DNA of 64,000 nucleotides from Streptomyces parvus. Its GTDB lineage: Bacteria > Actinomycetota > Actinomycetes > Streptomycetales > Streptomycetaceae. The notes below the pieces were generated by a model that was not told where the DNA came from, made no database searches, and was given only the letters and a program-made list of their open reading frames with translations. This document shows positions 9,409-17,346 of the stretch, piece by piece. The stretch is from positions 119,917-183,916 of the forward strand of contig NZ_BMRY01000014.1 of assembly GCF_014648875.1 (NCBI RefSeq). Direction: 5' to 3'. Position 1 is the first letter of the stretch. Each line of letters opens with the position of its first letter. The position numbers and the translations under genes are program-made.

Positions 9409-10338
9409 CTACAGCCAGCCCGCGAACTCCAGGTTCACCTCGCCCATCTGACGCCGCCCCTCGGCCAGCGCGCGGGTGCCGGACTCGACCGCCCGGAACA
9501 GCGTCCAGCCGTGCAGCCGCGCCTGGTCCACCTCCAGCGACTCCGCCAGCTTCTTGACCCGCCGCCGCGCCGTCGCCGGGCCGCCGGGGGAGGCGACCAG
9601 ATCCTCCGCCCGGTCCCGCACCAGCCGCGCCAGGTCATAGGCGCGCTCGCCCACCAGCGGCTCGGGGCCCACCGTCAGCCACGGCGCCCGCTCCCCGGAC
9701 AGCACCTTGCTCTGCCGGAAGTTGCCGTGCAGCAGCAGGAGTTCGGGCTTCCCCTCGACCAGCTCCGCCCGGGCCGCGAGCGCTGCGTCGACCAGCGGCG
9801 CCAGCTCCGGGTCGGCCTCGGCCGCGGCCCGCATCCCGGCGCTCTGCCGTTCGGTCCGCCCGGCCACCGTCTCGAAGCCGTGCCCGGCGGGCGGCTCCAC
9901 CCACAGCCGGCGCAGCGTGCCAGCCGCCTCCAGCAGAGCCTTCGCCTCCGGCAGCGAGCGCAGCGACACCTCGGGGTGCAGCCGCTCCAGCAGCAGCGCC
10001 CCGGACGCGCCGAGCTCCGCGCCGGCCGGCTCCGGGATGTCCAGGGTCCGCACCGCGCCCCAGCCGTTCCAGTGCTCCAGCGCCGCCCGCTCCAGCTCCG
10101 GCGCGGCGACCGGCGGGGCGATCTTCAGGGCGGCCGGGGTCCCGTCGGCCCGCCGCACCAGGACCACCAGGGAGCTGCGCCCACCGGGGGCGGCCACCCG
10201 CTCCACGGTCAGGCCGTCCCCGGCGGTGAGCGCCCGATCGGTCAGCGCGGGGAGCCCGGCCAGCCAGTCGGCCGCGGTGGCGTCCCCGTACATCTCACCG
10301 AGCGCGCGCACCAGGCGCTGCGGCGGTTCGCAACCCAT
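9409..10338 (-). CDS. Aminoglycoside/hydroxyurea phosphotransferase-like protein, probable pseudokinase
   Basis: The 309-residue protein has the fold pattern of small-molecule kinases of the streptomycin 6-phosphotransferase/hydroxyurea kinase type. It has an N-lobe with SSLVVLVRRADGTPAALKIAPP (probable ATP-lysine), and a C-lobe with LLLLHG and PLVGERAYDLARLVRDR. Active kinases carry HGDLHxxNVL and a later metal-binding aspartate (IDPKPLVG). Here the loop reads HGNFRQSKVL, so the catalytic Asp is N206 and the metal-binding Asn is K211; the later motif reads VGPEPLVG with glycine at 224. Phosphotransfer is therefore unlikely by the usual mechanism. ATG 10338 is preceded by a purine-rich AAAGGGAA stretch. 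It ends 32 bases beyond the DUF4439 gene on the same strand and may be co-transcribed with it. Confidence 0.75.
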   Translation of the reverse strand: MGCEPPQRLVRALGEMYGDATAADWLAGLPALTDRALTAGDGLTVERVAAPGGRSSLVVLVRRADGTPAALKIAPPVAAPELERAALEHWNGWGAVRTLDIPEPAGAELGASGALLLERLHPEVSLRSLPEAKALLEAAGTLRRLWVEPPAGHGFETVAGRTERQSAGMRAAAEADPELAPLVDAALAARAELVEGKPELLLLHGNFRQSKVLSGERAPWLTVGPEPLVGERAYDLARLVRDRAEDLVASPGGPATARRRVKKLAESLEVDQARLHGWTLFRAVESGTRALAEGRRQMGEVNLEFAGWL

Positions 10339-10370
10339 ACGTCGTGTGTTCCCTTTCCCGATCCTCCGGA

Positions 10371-10901
10371 TCAGCGCGTCCCGTCCGCGCCCGCGGCCTC
10401 CACCGGGCCCGTCGCGGCCGGATCCGCACCGGCGGCCCGCTCGGCGAGCCCCGGAAAGGCTACGTTGCCGCCCCGCCACCGGGCCGACCGCACCGCGGCC
10501 TCCCGCAGGGCACCCGCCGCGTCCCTGCGCCGAGGGCCCTCGGTGGCCCGTACGAGATCGGCGTAGGCGCCCGCGACCCGGTCCTCCAGGACCGCGGCGA
10601 GCCGCACCGCGGCCGGCCCGTCCGGCACGGCGAACGGCAGGGCGTACGCGGCGTTCGAGGCCACCGGGCGCCCGCCCAGGTCACGCGCGGTGCGCGCCAG
10701 CGCGTCCCGGCGGGCCCGGTGCGCGTCGTGCGCCGACCGGGCCTCGGCACCCTGCTTTCCGTCGAGACGGCCGCCCAGCACGCCGTACCCGTACACCGCG
10801 GCGTGTTCTGCGGCCAGGGCGGCCTGGACGGCGGTCAGCTCGGGGGAGCCGTCTTCGGAGTCGGCACCGTCATCGGACTGCCGGATCGAACGGGTGCTCA
10901 T
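10371..10901 (-). CDS. Ferritin-like DUF4439 domain protein
   Basis: The 176-residue product is almost entirely helical and has the ferritin-like pattern of DUF4439. Helix 1 reads AVQAALAAEHAAVYGYGVLGGRL, helix 2 ARSAHDAHRARRDALARTARDLGG, then an ALPFAVPDGPAAVRLAAVLEDRVAGAY segment and a fourth helix. Glutamate and histidine in the first two helices are placed as in di-metal carboxylate proteins, though metal binding is only inferred. There is no signal peptide. Its ATG overlaps the stop of the upstream lipoprotein gene by four bases (ATGA), so the two are translationally coupled and probably act together. Function unknown. Confidence 0.75.
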   Translation of the reverse strand: MSTRSIRQSDDGADSEDGSPELTAVQAALAAEHAAVYGYGVLGGRLDGKQGAEARSAHDAHRARRDALARTARDLGGRPVASNAAYALPFAVPDGPAAVRLAAVLEDRVAGAYADLVRATEGPRRRDAAGALREAAVRSARWRGGNVAFPGLAERAAGADPAATGPVEAAGADGTR

Positions 10902-11455
10902 ACGGCTGTCTCCTCGGCCAGTTCGGTCAGCAGATACGCGTGCGCCGCGGCGGCGGCGGCCACCGAGGCCAGCAGCCGGGCCAGCTCCGGTCCGGCGCTC
11001 AGCAGGGCCTCGCCGTACCCGTCGGCCCGGCGGCGCTCGGCGGCGGCCAGCTCCCGCACCGCGGCCTTCGGATCGGCCGACACCGGACCGGCGGGTGCCG
11101 GAGGGACGTCGTCGCCCTTCGGCGCGCCCTTCTTCGGCTCGCCCTTCGCGCGCGGCGGCGCCAAGGCCTTCCCGTGCTCGGCCACGGCCGCCCGCAGTGG
11201 TTCGAGCCCCGCCGCCGCGGCCGGATGCGCCTCGGCCACCAGGTCGTACTGGGCGAGCAGCAGGGCGCCGTCGCGCACCGCCTTCTCGCGCAGCGCCTTC
11301 TCGGCCTTCGCGGTGGTGGCCCGCGCGCCGGAGTGCGCGGGCTTCTTCCCCCCGGCGCCTTCGTCGTCGCCCCCGCAGCCGGTCAGCACCGCACCCAGGG
11401 CGAGAGCTCCCGTCGCGGTGAGCGCCCCCCTGCGCGTCGTCCCCGTGCGCCGCAC
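10898..11455 (-). CDS. Lipoprotein of unknown function (Tat-like signal, lipobox)
   Basis: The GTG start at 11455 has GGAG about eight bases upstream. The 185-residue product begins with a twin-arginine-like signal (TTRRGALTATGALALGAVLTGCGG). LTGC is a good lipobox, so the mature protein should be a lipid-anchored extracellular protein. The rest is alanine-rich and helical: a helix AEKALREKAVRDGALLLAQYDL, a lysine/proline-rich linker around residues 105-125, and two more helices ending AHAYLLTELAEE. This may be a degenerate ferritin-like bundle like its coupled neighbour, but that is a guess. It is transcribed divergently from rimP across a 176-base gap. Confidence 0.75.
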   Translation of the reverse strand: MRRTGTTRRGALTATGALALGAVLTGCGGDDEGAGGKKPAHSGARATTAKAEKALREKAVRDGALLLAQYDLVAEAHPAAAAGLEPLRAAVAEHGKALAPPRAKGEPKKGAPKGDDVPPAPAGPVSADPKAAVRELAAAERRRADGYGEALLSAGPELARLLASVAAAAAAHAYLLTELAEETAV

Positions 11456-11631
11456 GTTTCTCCTTCGGGCCTGGACCGGTCCTGACAGGATCTGTCCTGA
11501 TGTGATCACCGCAGGCGAGCGTACCCGCGGCCGAGCGACAGGCGGACGGCAACACCCCTGGCGACCGGATACCCTTTGACCTGACGCACGACGATCCCCA
11601 CAACAGCACACGCGGCCGAGGAGTCACCCGG

Positions 11632-12135
11632 ATGAGCACCACCCAGAGCGAGAGGCTGCGCGGGCTGCTGGAACCGCTCGTCAGCGCGCAGCAACTGGAC
11701 CTCGAGGAGATCGAGGTGTCCCGGGCCGGCCGACGGGGAGTGCTGCGGATCATCGTGGACTCCGACGAGGGCGTGGAGCTGGACGCCTGTGCGGAGCTGA
11801 GCCGCGCGATCTCCCAGAAGCTGGACGAGACCGACGCGATGGGCGAGGGCGAGTACGTCCTCGAAGTCAGCTCCCCCGGCGCGGACCGCCCGCTGACCGA
11901 GCACCGCCACTACGCACGCGCCACCGGCCGGCTGGCCAGGTTCCACCTGACCGGCGACGGCTCCGGTGAGCTGGTCGCCCGCATCCTCGCCGTCGACGAG
12001 GACGGGCTCGACCTGGAAGTGCCCGGCGTCAAGGGCCGCAAGCCCACCGCCCGCCGCCTCGCCTTCGACGAGATCGCCAAGGCGCGCGTGGAGATCGAAT
12101 TCAACCGCAAGGACAAGAAGGAAGAGGAGGCGTAG
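11632..12135 (+). CDS. rimP: Ribosome maturation factor RimP
   Basis: RimP helps assemble the 30S subunit. The 167-residue protein shows the RimP N-domain (LRGLLEPLVSAQQLDLEEIEVS, LRIIVDSDEGVELDACAELSRAIS, YVLEVSSPGADRPLT) and a C-terminal SH3-like barrel (GELVARILAVDEDGLDLEV). It ends in a charged lysine/glutamate tail. GAGGAG lies upstream of ATG 11632. It is the first gene of the classic rimP-nusA-ylxR-infB cluster, with nusA starting two bases after its stop, so a main promoter should lie in the 176-base divergent gap at 11456-11631. Confidence 0.95.
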   Translation: MSTTQSERLRGLLEPLVSAQQLDLEEIEVSRAGRRGVLRIIVDSDEGVELDACAELSRAISQKLDETDAMGEGEYVLEVSSPGADRPLTEHRHYARATGRLARFHLTGDGSGELVARILAVDEDGLDLEVPGVKGRKPTARRLAFDEIAKARVEIEFNRKDKKEEEA

Positions 12136-12137
12136 CC

Positions 12138-13178
12138 GTGGACATCGATGTGAAGCTTCTGAAGGGCTTGGCGCAGGACAAGGAGATCCCCTTCGACGTG
12201 CTCGTCGGGGCGATCGAGTCGGCCCTCCTCATCGCGTACCACCGCACCGACGGCAGCTACCGCCGGGCGCGCGTGAAGCTCGACGAGAACGGCCACGTCA
12301 CCGTGTGGGCCAAGGAGGACCCGGCCGACCTCGAAGAGGGCCAGGAGCCCAAGGAGTTCGACGACACCCCCTCCGGATTCGGCCGTATCGCCGCGACCAC
12401 CGCCAAGCAGGTCATCCTGCAGCGGCTGCGCGACGCCGAGGACGACAAGACCTTCGGCGAGTACGCCGGACACGAGGGCGACGTCGTCACGGGCGTCGTC
12501 CAGCAGGGCAAGGACCCCAAGAACGTCCTGGTCGACATCGGCAAGCTGGAAGCCATCCTTCCGGTGCAGGAGCAGGTCCCGGGCGAGGAGTACACCCACG
12601 GCCTGCGGCTGCGTACGTATGTCGTCCGGGTCGCCAAGGGCGTCCGCGGTCCGTCGGTGACGCTCTCGCGCACCCACCCCAACCTGGTGAAGAAGCTCTT
12701 CGCGCTGGAGGTCCCGGAGATCGCGGACGGCTCGGTGGTCATCGAGGCCATCGCCCGCGAGGCCGGCCACCGCACCAAGATCGCCGTACGCTCCACCCGC
12801 GCGGGCCTGAACCCCAAGGGCGCCTGCATCGGCCCGATGGGCAGCCGGGTGCGTAACGTCATGGCCGAGCTGCACGGCGAGAAGATCGACATCGTGGACT
12901 GGTCCGACGACCCGGCCGAGATGGTCGCGAACGCGCTCTCGCCCGCCCGGGTGAGCAAGGTCGAGGTCGTCGACCTCGGCGCCCGGTCCGCCCGGGTCAC
13001 CGTGCCGGACTACCAGCTGTCGCTGGCGATCGGCAAAGAGGGACAGAACGCCCGCCTCGCCGCCCGCCTCACCGGCTGGCGGATCGACATCCGGCCGGAC
13101 ACCGAGACGGACGAGGAGCGGGAGAACGCCGACCGCGAGCGGGCCGAGCGGGCCCGGGAGCGCTCGGAAAGGCGTTGA
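12138..13178 (+). CDS. nusA: Transcription termination/antitermination factor NusA
   Basis: NusA binds RNA polymerase and nascent RNA, modulating pausing and termination. The 346-residue actinobacterial form has an N-terminal RNAP-binding domain (MDIDVKLLKGLAQDKEIPFDVL), an S1 domain near residues 110-180 (GDVVTGVVQQGKDPKNVLVDIGKLEAILP), then KH1 (GACIGPMGSRVRNVMAEL) and KH2 (LAIGKEGQNARLAARLTGW). It ends in an acidic/arginine-rich tail and lacks the acidic repeats of E. coli NusA, as is normal for the group. GTG 12138 starts just after the rimP stop, with GGAGG within the end of rimP acting as its ribosome binding site. Confidence 0.96.
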   Translation: MDIDVKLLKGLAQDKEIPFDVLVGAIESALLIAYHRTDGSYRRARVKLDENGHVTVWAKEDPADLEEGQEPKEFDDTPSGFGRIAATTAKQVILQRLRDAEDDKTFGEYAGHEGDVVTGVVQQGKDPKNVLVDIGKLEAILPVQEQVPGEEYTHGLRLRTYVVRVAKGVRGPSVTLSRTHPNLVKKLFALEVPEIADGSVVIEAIAREAGHRTKIAVRSTRAGLNPKGACIGPMGSRVRNVMAELHGEKIDIVDWSDDPAEMVANALSPARVSKVEVVDLGARSARVTVPDYQLSLAIGKEGQNARLAARLTGWRIDIRPDTETDEERENADRERAERARERSERR

Positions 13179-13291
13179 CCCGGAGCCGCTCCAGGGAATA
13201 GATCTTGGACGTACGCCGCTGAGATCACGACAACATCCGTTCGATTTTTGCCCCAAAGGGGTGAGGTCGGTACGGGGAGGTAGACTTAAAC

Positions 13292-13570
13292 GTGTCTGGC
13301 CGGACGCAAGCCCGCGCTTGCCCCGAGCGAACCTGTGTGGGATGCCGGGAGCGAGTGACCAAGAGCGAGCTGCTGCGCATCGTGGTGGACGAGGGCGCCT
13401 GCGCCCCTGATCCACGCGGTACGCTGCCCGGCCGGGGTGCTTACGTGCACCCCACCCCTGTCTGTCTCGACCTGGCGGTTCGCCGCCGGGCATTCCCCCG
13501 GGCCTTCAAGGCCAAGGGGCCGTTCGACACCGCGGCACTCACGCGGTTCGTCGAACGGGTGACACCGTAA
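13292..13570 (+). CDS. ylxR: YlxR family RNA-binding protein
   Basis: This small basic protein of 92 residues has the YlxR signature: CVGCRERVTKSELLRIV near the N-terminus, then PGRGAYVHPTPVCLDLAVRRRAFPRAFK. YlxR proteins lie between nusA and infB and are nucleoid or RNA-associated factors in other bacteria. GTG 13292 follows GGGAGG at 13275-13280. The 113-base gap after nusA contains no obvious terminator, so it is probably part of the rimP-infB operon. Confidence 0.9.
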   Translation: MSGRTQARACPERTCVGCRERVTKSELLRIVVDEGACAPDPRGTLPGRGAYVHPTPVCLDLAVRRRAFPRAFKAKGPFDTAALTRFVERVTP

Positions 13571-13635
13571 GAAAGTGAACGGCACGGGACCCCGTGCGGT
13601 CAGGTACCTCGCGAGTTGGAAGTAGGTCGAGATTG

Positions 13636-13668
13636 CGATGAGCACTCGATGAGTACGCGATGAGTACG
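13636..13668 (+). repeat. Three tandem 11-base repeats in the infB leader
   Basis: Units begin at 13636, 13647 and 13658: CGATGAGCACT, then CGATGAGTACG twice. The 11-base period places each copy on nearly the same face of the helix or repeats an ATGAG motif in the leader RNA. Each contains ATG, but no reading frame of useful length follows. Confidence 0.6.
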
Positions 13669-13684
13669 CCCATGAAGTAGCGAC

Positions 13685-13734
13685 GGTCCGGCGGTAACCC
13701 GGACCTAAAAGGAGCGAAGTGGCTAAGGTCCGGG
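13685..13734 (+). promoter_or_regulatory. Possible two-state RNA hairpin at the infB ribosome binding site
   Basis: CCGGACC at 13699-13705 can pair with GGTCCGG upstream (13685-13691, 7 bp, 7-base loop). One base longer, CCCGGACC at 13698-13705 can instead pair with GGTCCGGG downstream at 13727-13734 (8 bp), inside codons 3-6 of infB. The second pairing would enclose the AAAAGGAG ribosome binding site (13707-13714) and the GTG start (13719) in its loop. The two are mutually exclusive. Pairing is seen directly; a regulatory role is inferred. Confidence 0.45.
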
Positions 13735-16700
13735 TATACGAACTCGCCAAGGAGTTCGGCGTCGAGAGCAAGGTCGTCATGGCCAAGCTCCAAGAACTCG
13801 GTGAATTCGTCCGTTCGGCGTCCTCGACGATCGAGGCGCCGGTTGTGCGCAAGTTGACCGACGCACTGCAGGGGCCCGGCGGCAACGCCGGCAAGCCCGC
13901 TGCCAAGCCTGGCGCGCCCCGCAAGGCGACGCCCGCGAAGCCCGCAGCGCCCTCCCCGGCCGCTGCGGCACGTCCCGCTGCCCCGAAGCCCGGCGCCCCG
14001 GCCCCCAAGCCGGCCGCCGCCGAGGCCCCCGGCAGCACCCCGGCAGCGCCCTCCGCGCCGTCGGCGGGCCCCCGTCCGGGCCCGAAGCCTGCCCCGAAGG
14101 CACCGGCCACCCCGGTCCCGGCCGCCGAGTTCTCGGCCCCGGCACCGGAGCGCCCGGCCGCCCCGCAGGCTCCCCGCCCCACCGGCGCCACCCCCGGCCC
14201 CCGTCCCACGCCCGCCCGTCCGGCCCCGGCCGGCGGTCAGCGCGACGGTGGCCAGCGTGATGGCGGCCGTGGTGGCGAGCGTGGCGGCGACCGCCCCGCG
14301 CGTCCCGCCGGCCAGGGCGCCCCGCGCCCCGGCGGCGCCCGTCCGGCCGGTCCCCGTCCGGGCAACAACCCCTTCACCTCCGGCGGCTCCACCGGCATGG
14401 CGCGCCCCTCGGCGCCCCGTCCCGGCGGTGCCCCGCGCCCCGGCGGCGGCCAGGAGCGCCCCGGCGCCCCGCGTCCGCAGGGCGGCCCCGGCGGCGCCCC
14501 GCGCCCCCAGGGCGGCCAGGGTCAGGGCGGTGCCCGTCCCACTCCGGGCGGCATGCCCCGTCCGCAGGCTCCGCGTCCCGGCGGCGGTCCCGCCGGTAAC
14601 CGCCCGAACCCGGGCATGATGCCGCAGCGTCCCGCTGCCGGCCCGCGTCCCGGTCCCGGCGGCGGTGGCCGCGGTCCCGGCGGTGGCGGTCGTCCCGGCG
14701 GTGCCGGTGGCGGTCGTCCCGGTGGCGGCGGCTTCGCCGGTCGTCCCGGTGGCGGCGGTGGCGGCGGCTTCGCCGGCCGTCCGGCCGGTCCCGGTGGCGG
14801 CGGCGGTGCCGGTCGCCCCGGTGGTGGCGGCGGCTTCGGCGGTCGTCCCGGCTTCGGTGGCCGTCCGGGTGGTCCCGGTGGCCGCGGTGGCACGCAGGGT
14901 GCGTTCGGCCGTCCCGGCGGTCCCGCGCGTCGTGGCCGTAAGTCGAAGCGGCAGAGGCGCCAGGAGTACGAGGCCATGCAGGCCCCGTCGGTCGGCGGCG
15001 TCATGCTGCCCCGCGGCAACGGACAGGCCGTCCGGCTGTCGCGCGGCGCCTCGCTCACCGACTTCGCGGAGAAGATCAACGCCAACCCGGCGTCGCTCGT
15101 CGCCGTGATGATGAACCTCGGCGAGATGGTCACCGCCACGCAGTCCGTTTCCGACGAGACGCTCCGGCTTCTCGCCGAGGAGATGAACTACGTCCTGGAG
15201 ATCGTCAGCCCCGAGGAGGAGGACCGCGAGCTGCTCGAGTCCTTCGACATCGAGTTCGGCGAGGACGAGGGCGGCGAAGAGGCTCTGGTCTCCCGTCCGC
15301 CGGTCGTGACCGTCATGGGTCACGTCGACCACGGTAAGACCCGACTCCTCGACGCGATCCGCAAGACCAACGTGGTCGCGGGCGAGGCCGGTGGCATCAC
15401 CCAGCACATCGGTGCCTACCAGGTCACGACCGACGTCAACGACGAAGAGCGCAAGATCACCTTCATCGACACCCCGGGTCACGAGGCGTTCACCGCCATG
15501 CGTGCCCGTGGTGCGAAGTCGACCGACATCGCGATCCTCGTGGTGGCGGCCAACGACGGTGTGATGCCCCAGACGATCGAGGCGCTGAACCACGCCAAGG
15601 CGGCCGAGGTGCCGATCGTGGTCGCGGTCAACAAGATCGACGTCGAGGGCGCCGACCCGACCAAGGTGCGCGGTCAGCTCACCGAGTTCGGTCTGGTGGC
15701 CGAGGAGTACGGCGGCGACACCATGTTCGTCGACATCTCCGCCAAGCAGGGCCTCAACATCGAGGCGCTCCTGGAGGCCGTCGTCCTCACCGCCGACGCC
15801 TCGCTCGACCTGCGGGCCAACCCGAACCAGGACGCGCAGGGTATTGCGATCGAGTCCCACCTCGACCGCGGTCGCGGTGCCGTCTCGACCGTCCTGGTCC
15901 AGCGCGGAACGCTGCGCATCGGCGACACGGTTGTCGTCGGCGACGCGTACGGCCGCGTCCGCGCCATGCTCGACGACAACGGTCAGAACGTCCAGGAAGC
16001 GGGTCCCTCGACCCCCGTCCTGGTGCTCGGTCTCACCAACGTCCCGGGCGCCGGCGACAACCTCCTGGTGGTCGACGAGGACCGTACGGCCCGTCAGATC
16101 GCCGAGAAGCGCGCCGCCCGCGAGCGCAACGCCAACTTCGCCCGCAAGGGTGTCCGGTTCTCCCTGGAGAACCTGGACGAGGCGCTCAAGGCCGGTCTGG
16201 TCCAGGAGCTCAACCTCATCATCAAGGGCGACGCGTCCGGTTCGGTGGAGGCTCTCGAGTCCTCGCTGCTCCAGCTCGACGTCGGTGAAGAGGTCGACAT
16301 CCGGATCCTGCACCGCGGTGTGGGTGCGGTCACCGAGTCGGACATCAACCTGGCGACGGGTTCCGACGCCATCGTGATCGGCTTCAACGTGCGCGCCGCA
16401 GGGCGTGCCGAGCAGATGGCCGAGCGCGAAGGCGTGGACGTCCGCTACTACTCGGTCATCTACCAGGCGATCGAGGAGATCGAGGCGGCCCTCAAGGGTC
16501 TGCTCAAGCCGGAGTACGAAGAGGTCGAGCTCGGCACGGCGGAGATCCGCGAGATCTTCCGCTCGTCCAAGCTGGGCAACATCGCCGGTGTGCTGGTCCG
16601 CTCCGGCGAGGTCAAGCGCAACACCAAGGCGCGCCTGCTGCGCGATGGCAAGGTCATCGCGGAGAACCTCAACATCTCCGGTCTGCGCCGCTTCAAGGAC

Positions 16701-16817
16701 GACGTCACCGAGATCCGCGAAGGCTTCGAGGGCGGTATCAACCTCGGAAACTTCAACGACATCAAGATCGACGACATCATCGCGACGTACGAGATGCGCG
16801 AGAAGCCGCGAGGCTGA
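13719..16817 (+). CDS. infB: Translation initiation factor IF-2
   Basis: IF-2 is the GTPase that places initiator tRNA on the ribosome. The 1,032-residue protein begins with the IF2 N-domain (VYELAKEFGVESKVVMAKLQELGEFV). A long alanine/proline-rich and then glycine/arginine-rich disordered region follows from about residue 55 to 405, and a second N-domain-like helix segment (LTDFAEKINANPASLVAVMMNLGEMV). The GTPase domain is canonical: GHVDHGKT, DTPGHEAF and NKID. Domains II-IV follow, ending MREKPRG. GTG 13719 with AAAAGGAG upstream is the clear start. The long disordered N-region is typical of high-G+C actinobacteria. It is the last gene before a pair of hairpins at 16825-16888. Confidence 0.97.
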   Translation: MAKVRVYELAKEFGVESKVVMAKLQELGEFVRSASSTIEAPVVRKLTDALQGPGGNAGKPAAKPGAPRKATPAKPAAPSPAAAARPAAPKPGAPAPKPAAAEAPGSTPAAPSAPSAGPRPGPKPAPKAPATPVPAAEFSAPAPERPAAPQAPRPTGATPGPRPTPARPAPAGGQRDGGQRDGGRGGERGGDRPARPAGQGAPRPGGARPAGPRPGNNPFTSGGSTGMARPSAPRPGGAPRPGGGQERPGAPRPQGGPGGAPRPQGGQGQGGARPTPGGMPRPQAPRPGGGPAGNRPNPGMMPQRPAAGPRPGPGGGGRGPGGGGRPGGAGGGRPGGGGFAGRPGGGGGGGFAGRPAGPGGGGGAGRPGGGGGFGGRPGFGGRPGGPGGRGGTQGAFGRPGGPARRGRKSKRQRRQEYEAMQAPSVGGVMLPRGNGQAVRLSRGASLTDFAEKINANPASLVAVMMNLGEMVTATQSVSDETLRLLAEEMNYVLEIVSPEEEDRELLESFDIEFGEDEGGEEALVSRPPVVTVMGHVDHGKTRLLDAIRKTNVVAGEAGGITQHIGAYQVTTDVNDEERKITFIDTPGHEAFTAMRARGAKSTDIAILVVAANDGVMPQTIEALNHAKAAEVPIVVAVNKIDVEGADPTKVRGQLTEFGLVAEEYGGDTMFVDISAKQGLNIEALLEAVVLTADASLDLRANPNQDAQGIAIESHLDRGRGAVSTVLVQRGTLRIGDTVVVGDAYGRVRAMLDDNGQNVQEAGPSTPVLVLGLTNVPGAGDNLLVVDEDRTARQIAEKRAARERNANFARKGVRFSLENLDEALKAGLVQELNLIIKGDASGSVEALESSLLQLDVGEEVDIRILHRGVGAVTESDINLATGSDAIVIGFNVRAAGRAEQMAEREGVDVRYYSVIYQAIEEIEAALKGLLKPEYEEVELGTAEIREIFRSSKLGNIAGVLVRSGEVKRNTKARLLRDGKVIAENLNISGLRRFKDDVTEIREGFEGGINLGNFNDIKIDDIIATYEMREKPRG

Positions 16818-16824
16818 TCCTCTC

Positions 16825-16888
16825 CGGGTCCGCAAGGACCCGCAGGGAATCCGGCCGGGTTCCGGGAGTCCGCTCCCGGAACCCGGCC
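16825..16888 (+). terminator. Double hairpin downstream of infB
   Basis: The first hairpin pairs 16825-16831 with 16836-16842 (7 bp) around a GCAA tetraloop, a GNRA-type loop. The second pairs 16853-16868 with 16873-16888 (16 perfect bp) around a 4-base loop. They begin eight bases after the infB stop. The second is strong enough to act as a terminator, although rbfA and truB downstream may have their own promoter. Confidence 0.75.
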
Positions 16889-17016
16889 ACCACGGTCGGG
16901 GCCGGTCGACGGGTCGTATTTCCGTCGATCGGCTCCGGCCGTTCCGGTACGGTTCTGATGTCCCCGGCAAGCTCTGGCGGGGCACGAACCCGAACCGGCG
17001 GGACATCCGGACACAC

Positions 17017-17310
17017 ATGTATGTGGGGACCCTGTCCTTCGATCTGCTCCTCGGCGACGTACGGTCGTTGAAGGAGAAGCGTTCCGTCGTCCGCCCGATC
17101 GTCGCCGAACTCCAACGCAAGTTCGCGGTGAGCGTGGCCGAGACCGGCGGGCAGAATCTCCACCGCAGGGCCGAGATCGGCCTTGCCGTGGTCTCCGGTG
17201 ACACCGGACACCTCACGGACGTGCTGGACCGCTGCGAGCGGCTGGTCGCGGGACGCCCGGAGGTGGAGCTGCTGTCGGTCAGACGGCGGCTGCACACTGA
17301 CGAAGACTGA
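17017..17310 (+). CDS. DUF503 family protein
   Basis: The 97-residue protein matches the DUF503 (YlxP-like) family: it opens MYVGTLSFDLLLGDVRSLKEKRSVVRPIVAEL, shown here only as a family pattern of strand, loop and basic helix. It then runs VSVAETGGQNLHRRAEIGLAVVSGD and ends with a helix LDRCERLVAGRPEVELL. Such proteins sit beside infB and rbfA in many Gram-positive genomes, and their role is not established. ATG 17017 matches the family N-terminus; longer readings run antisense to nothing real but overlap the terminator region. rbfA follows 36 bases later. Confidence 0.88.
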   Translation: MYVGTLSFDLLLGDVRSLKEKRSVVRPIVAELQRKFAVSVAETGGQNLHRRAEIGLAVVSGDTGHLTDVLDRCERLVAGRPEVELLSVRRRLHTDED

Positions 17311-17346
17311 CAGTCGAGCGAAATCAGAAGGAAGAGTGACGGACCG

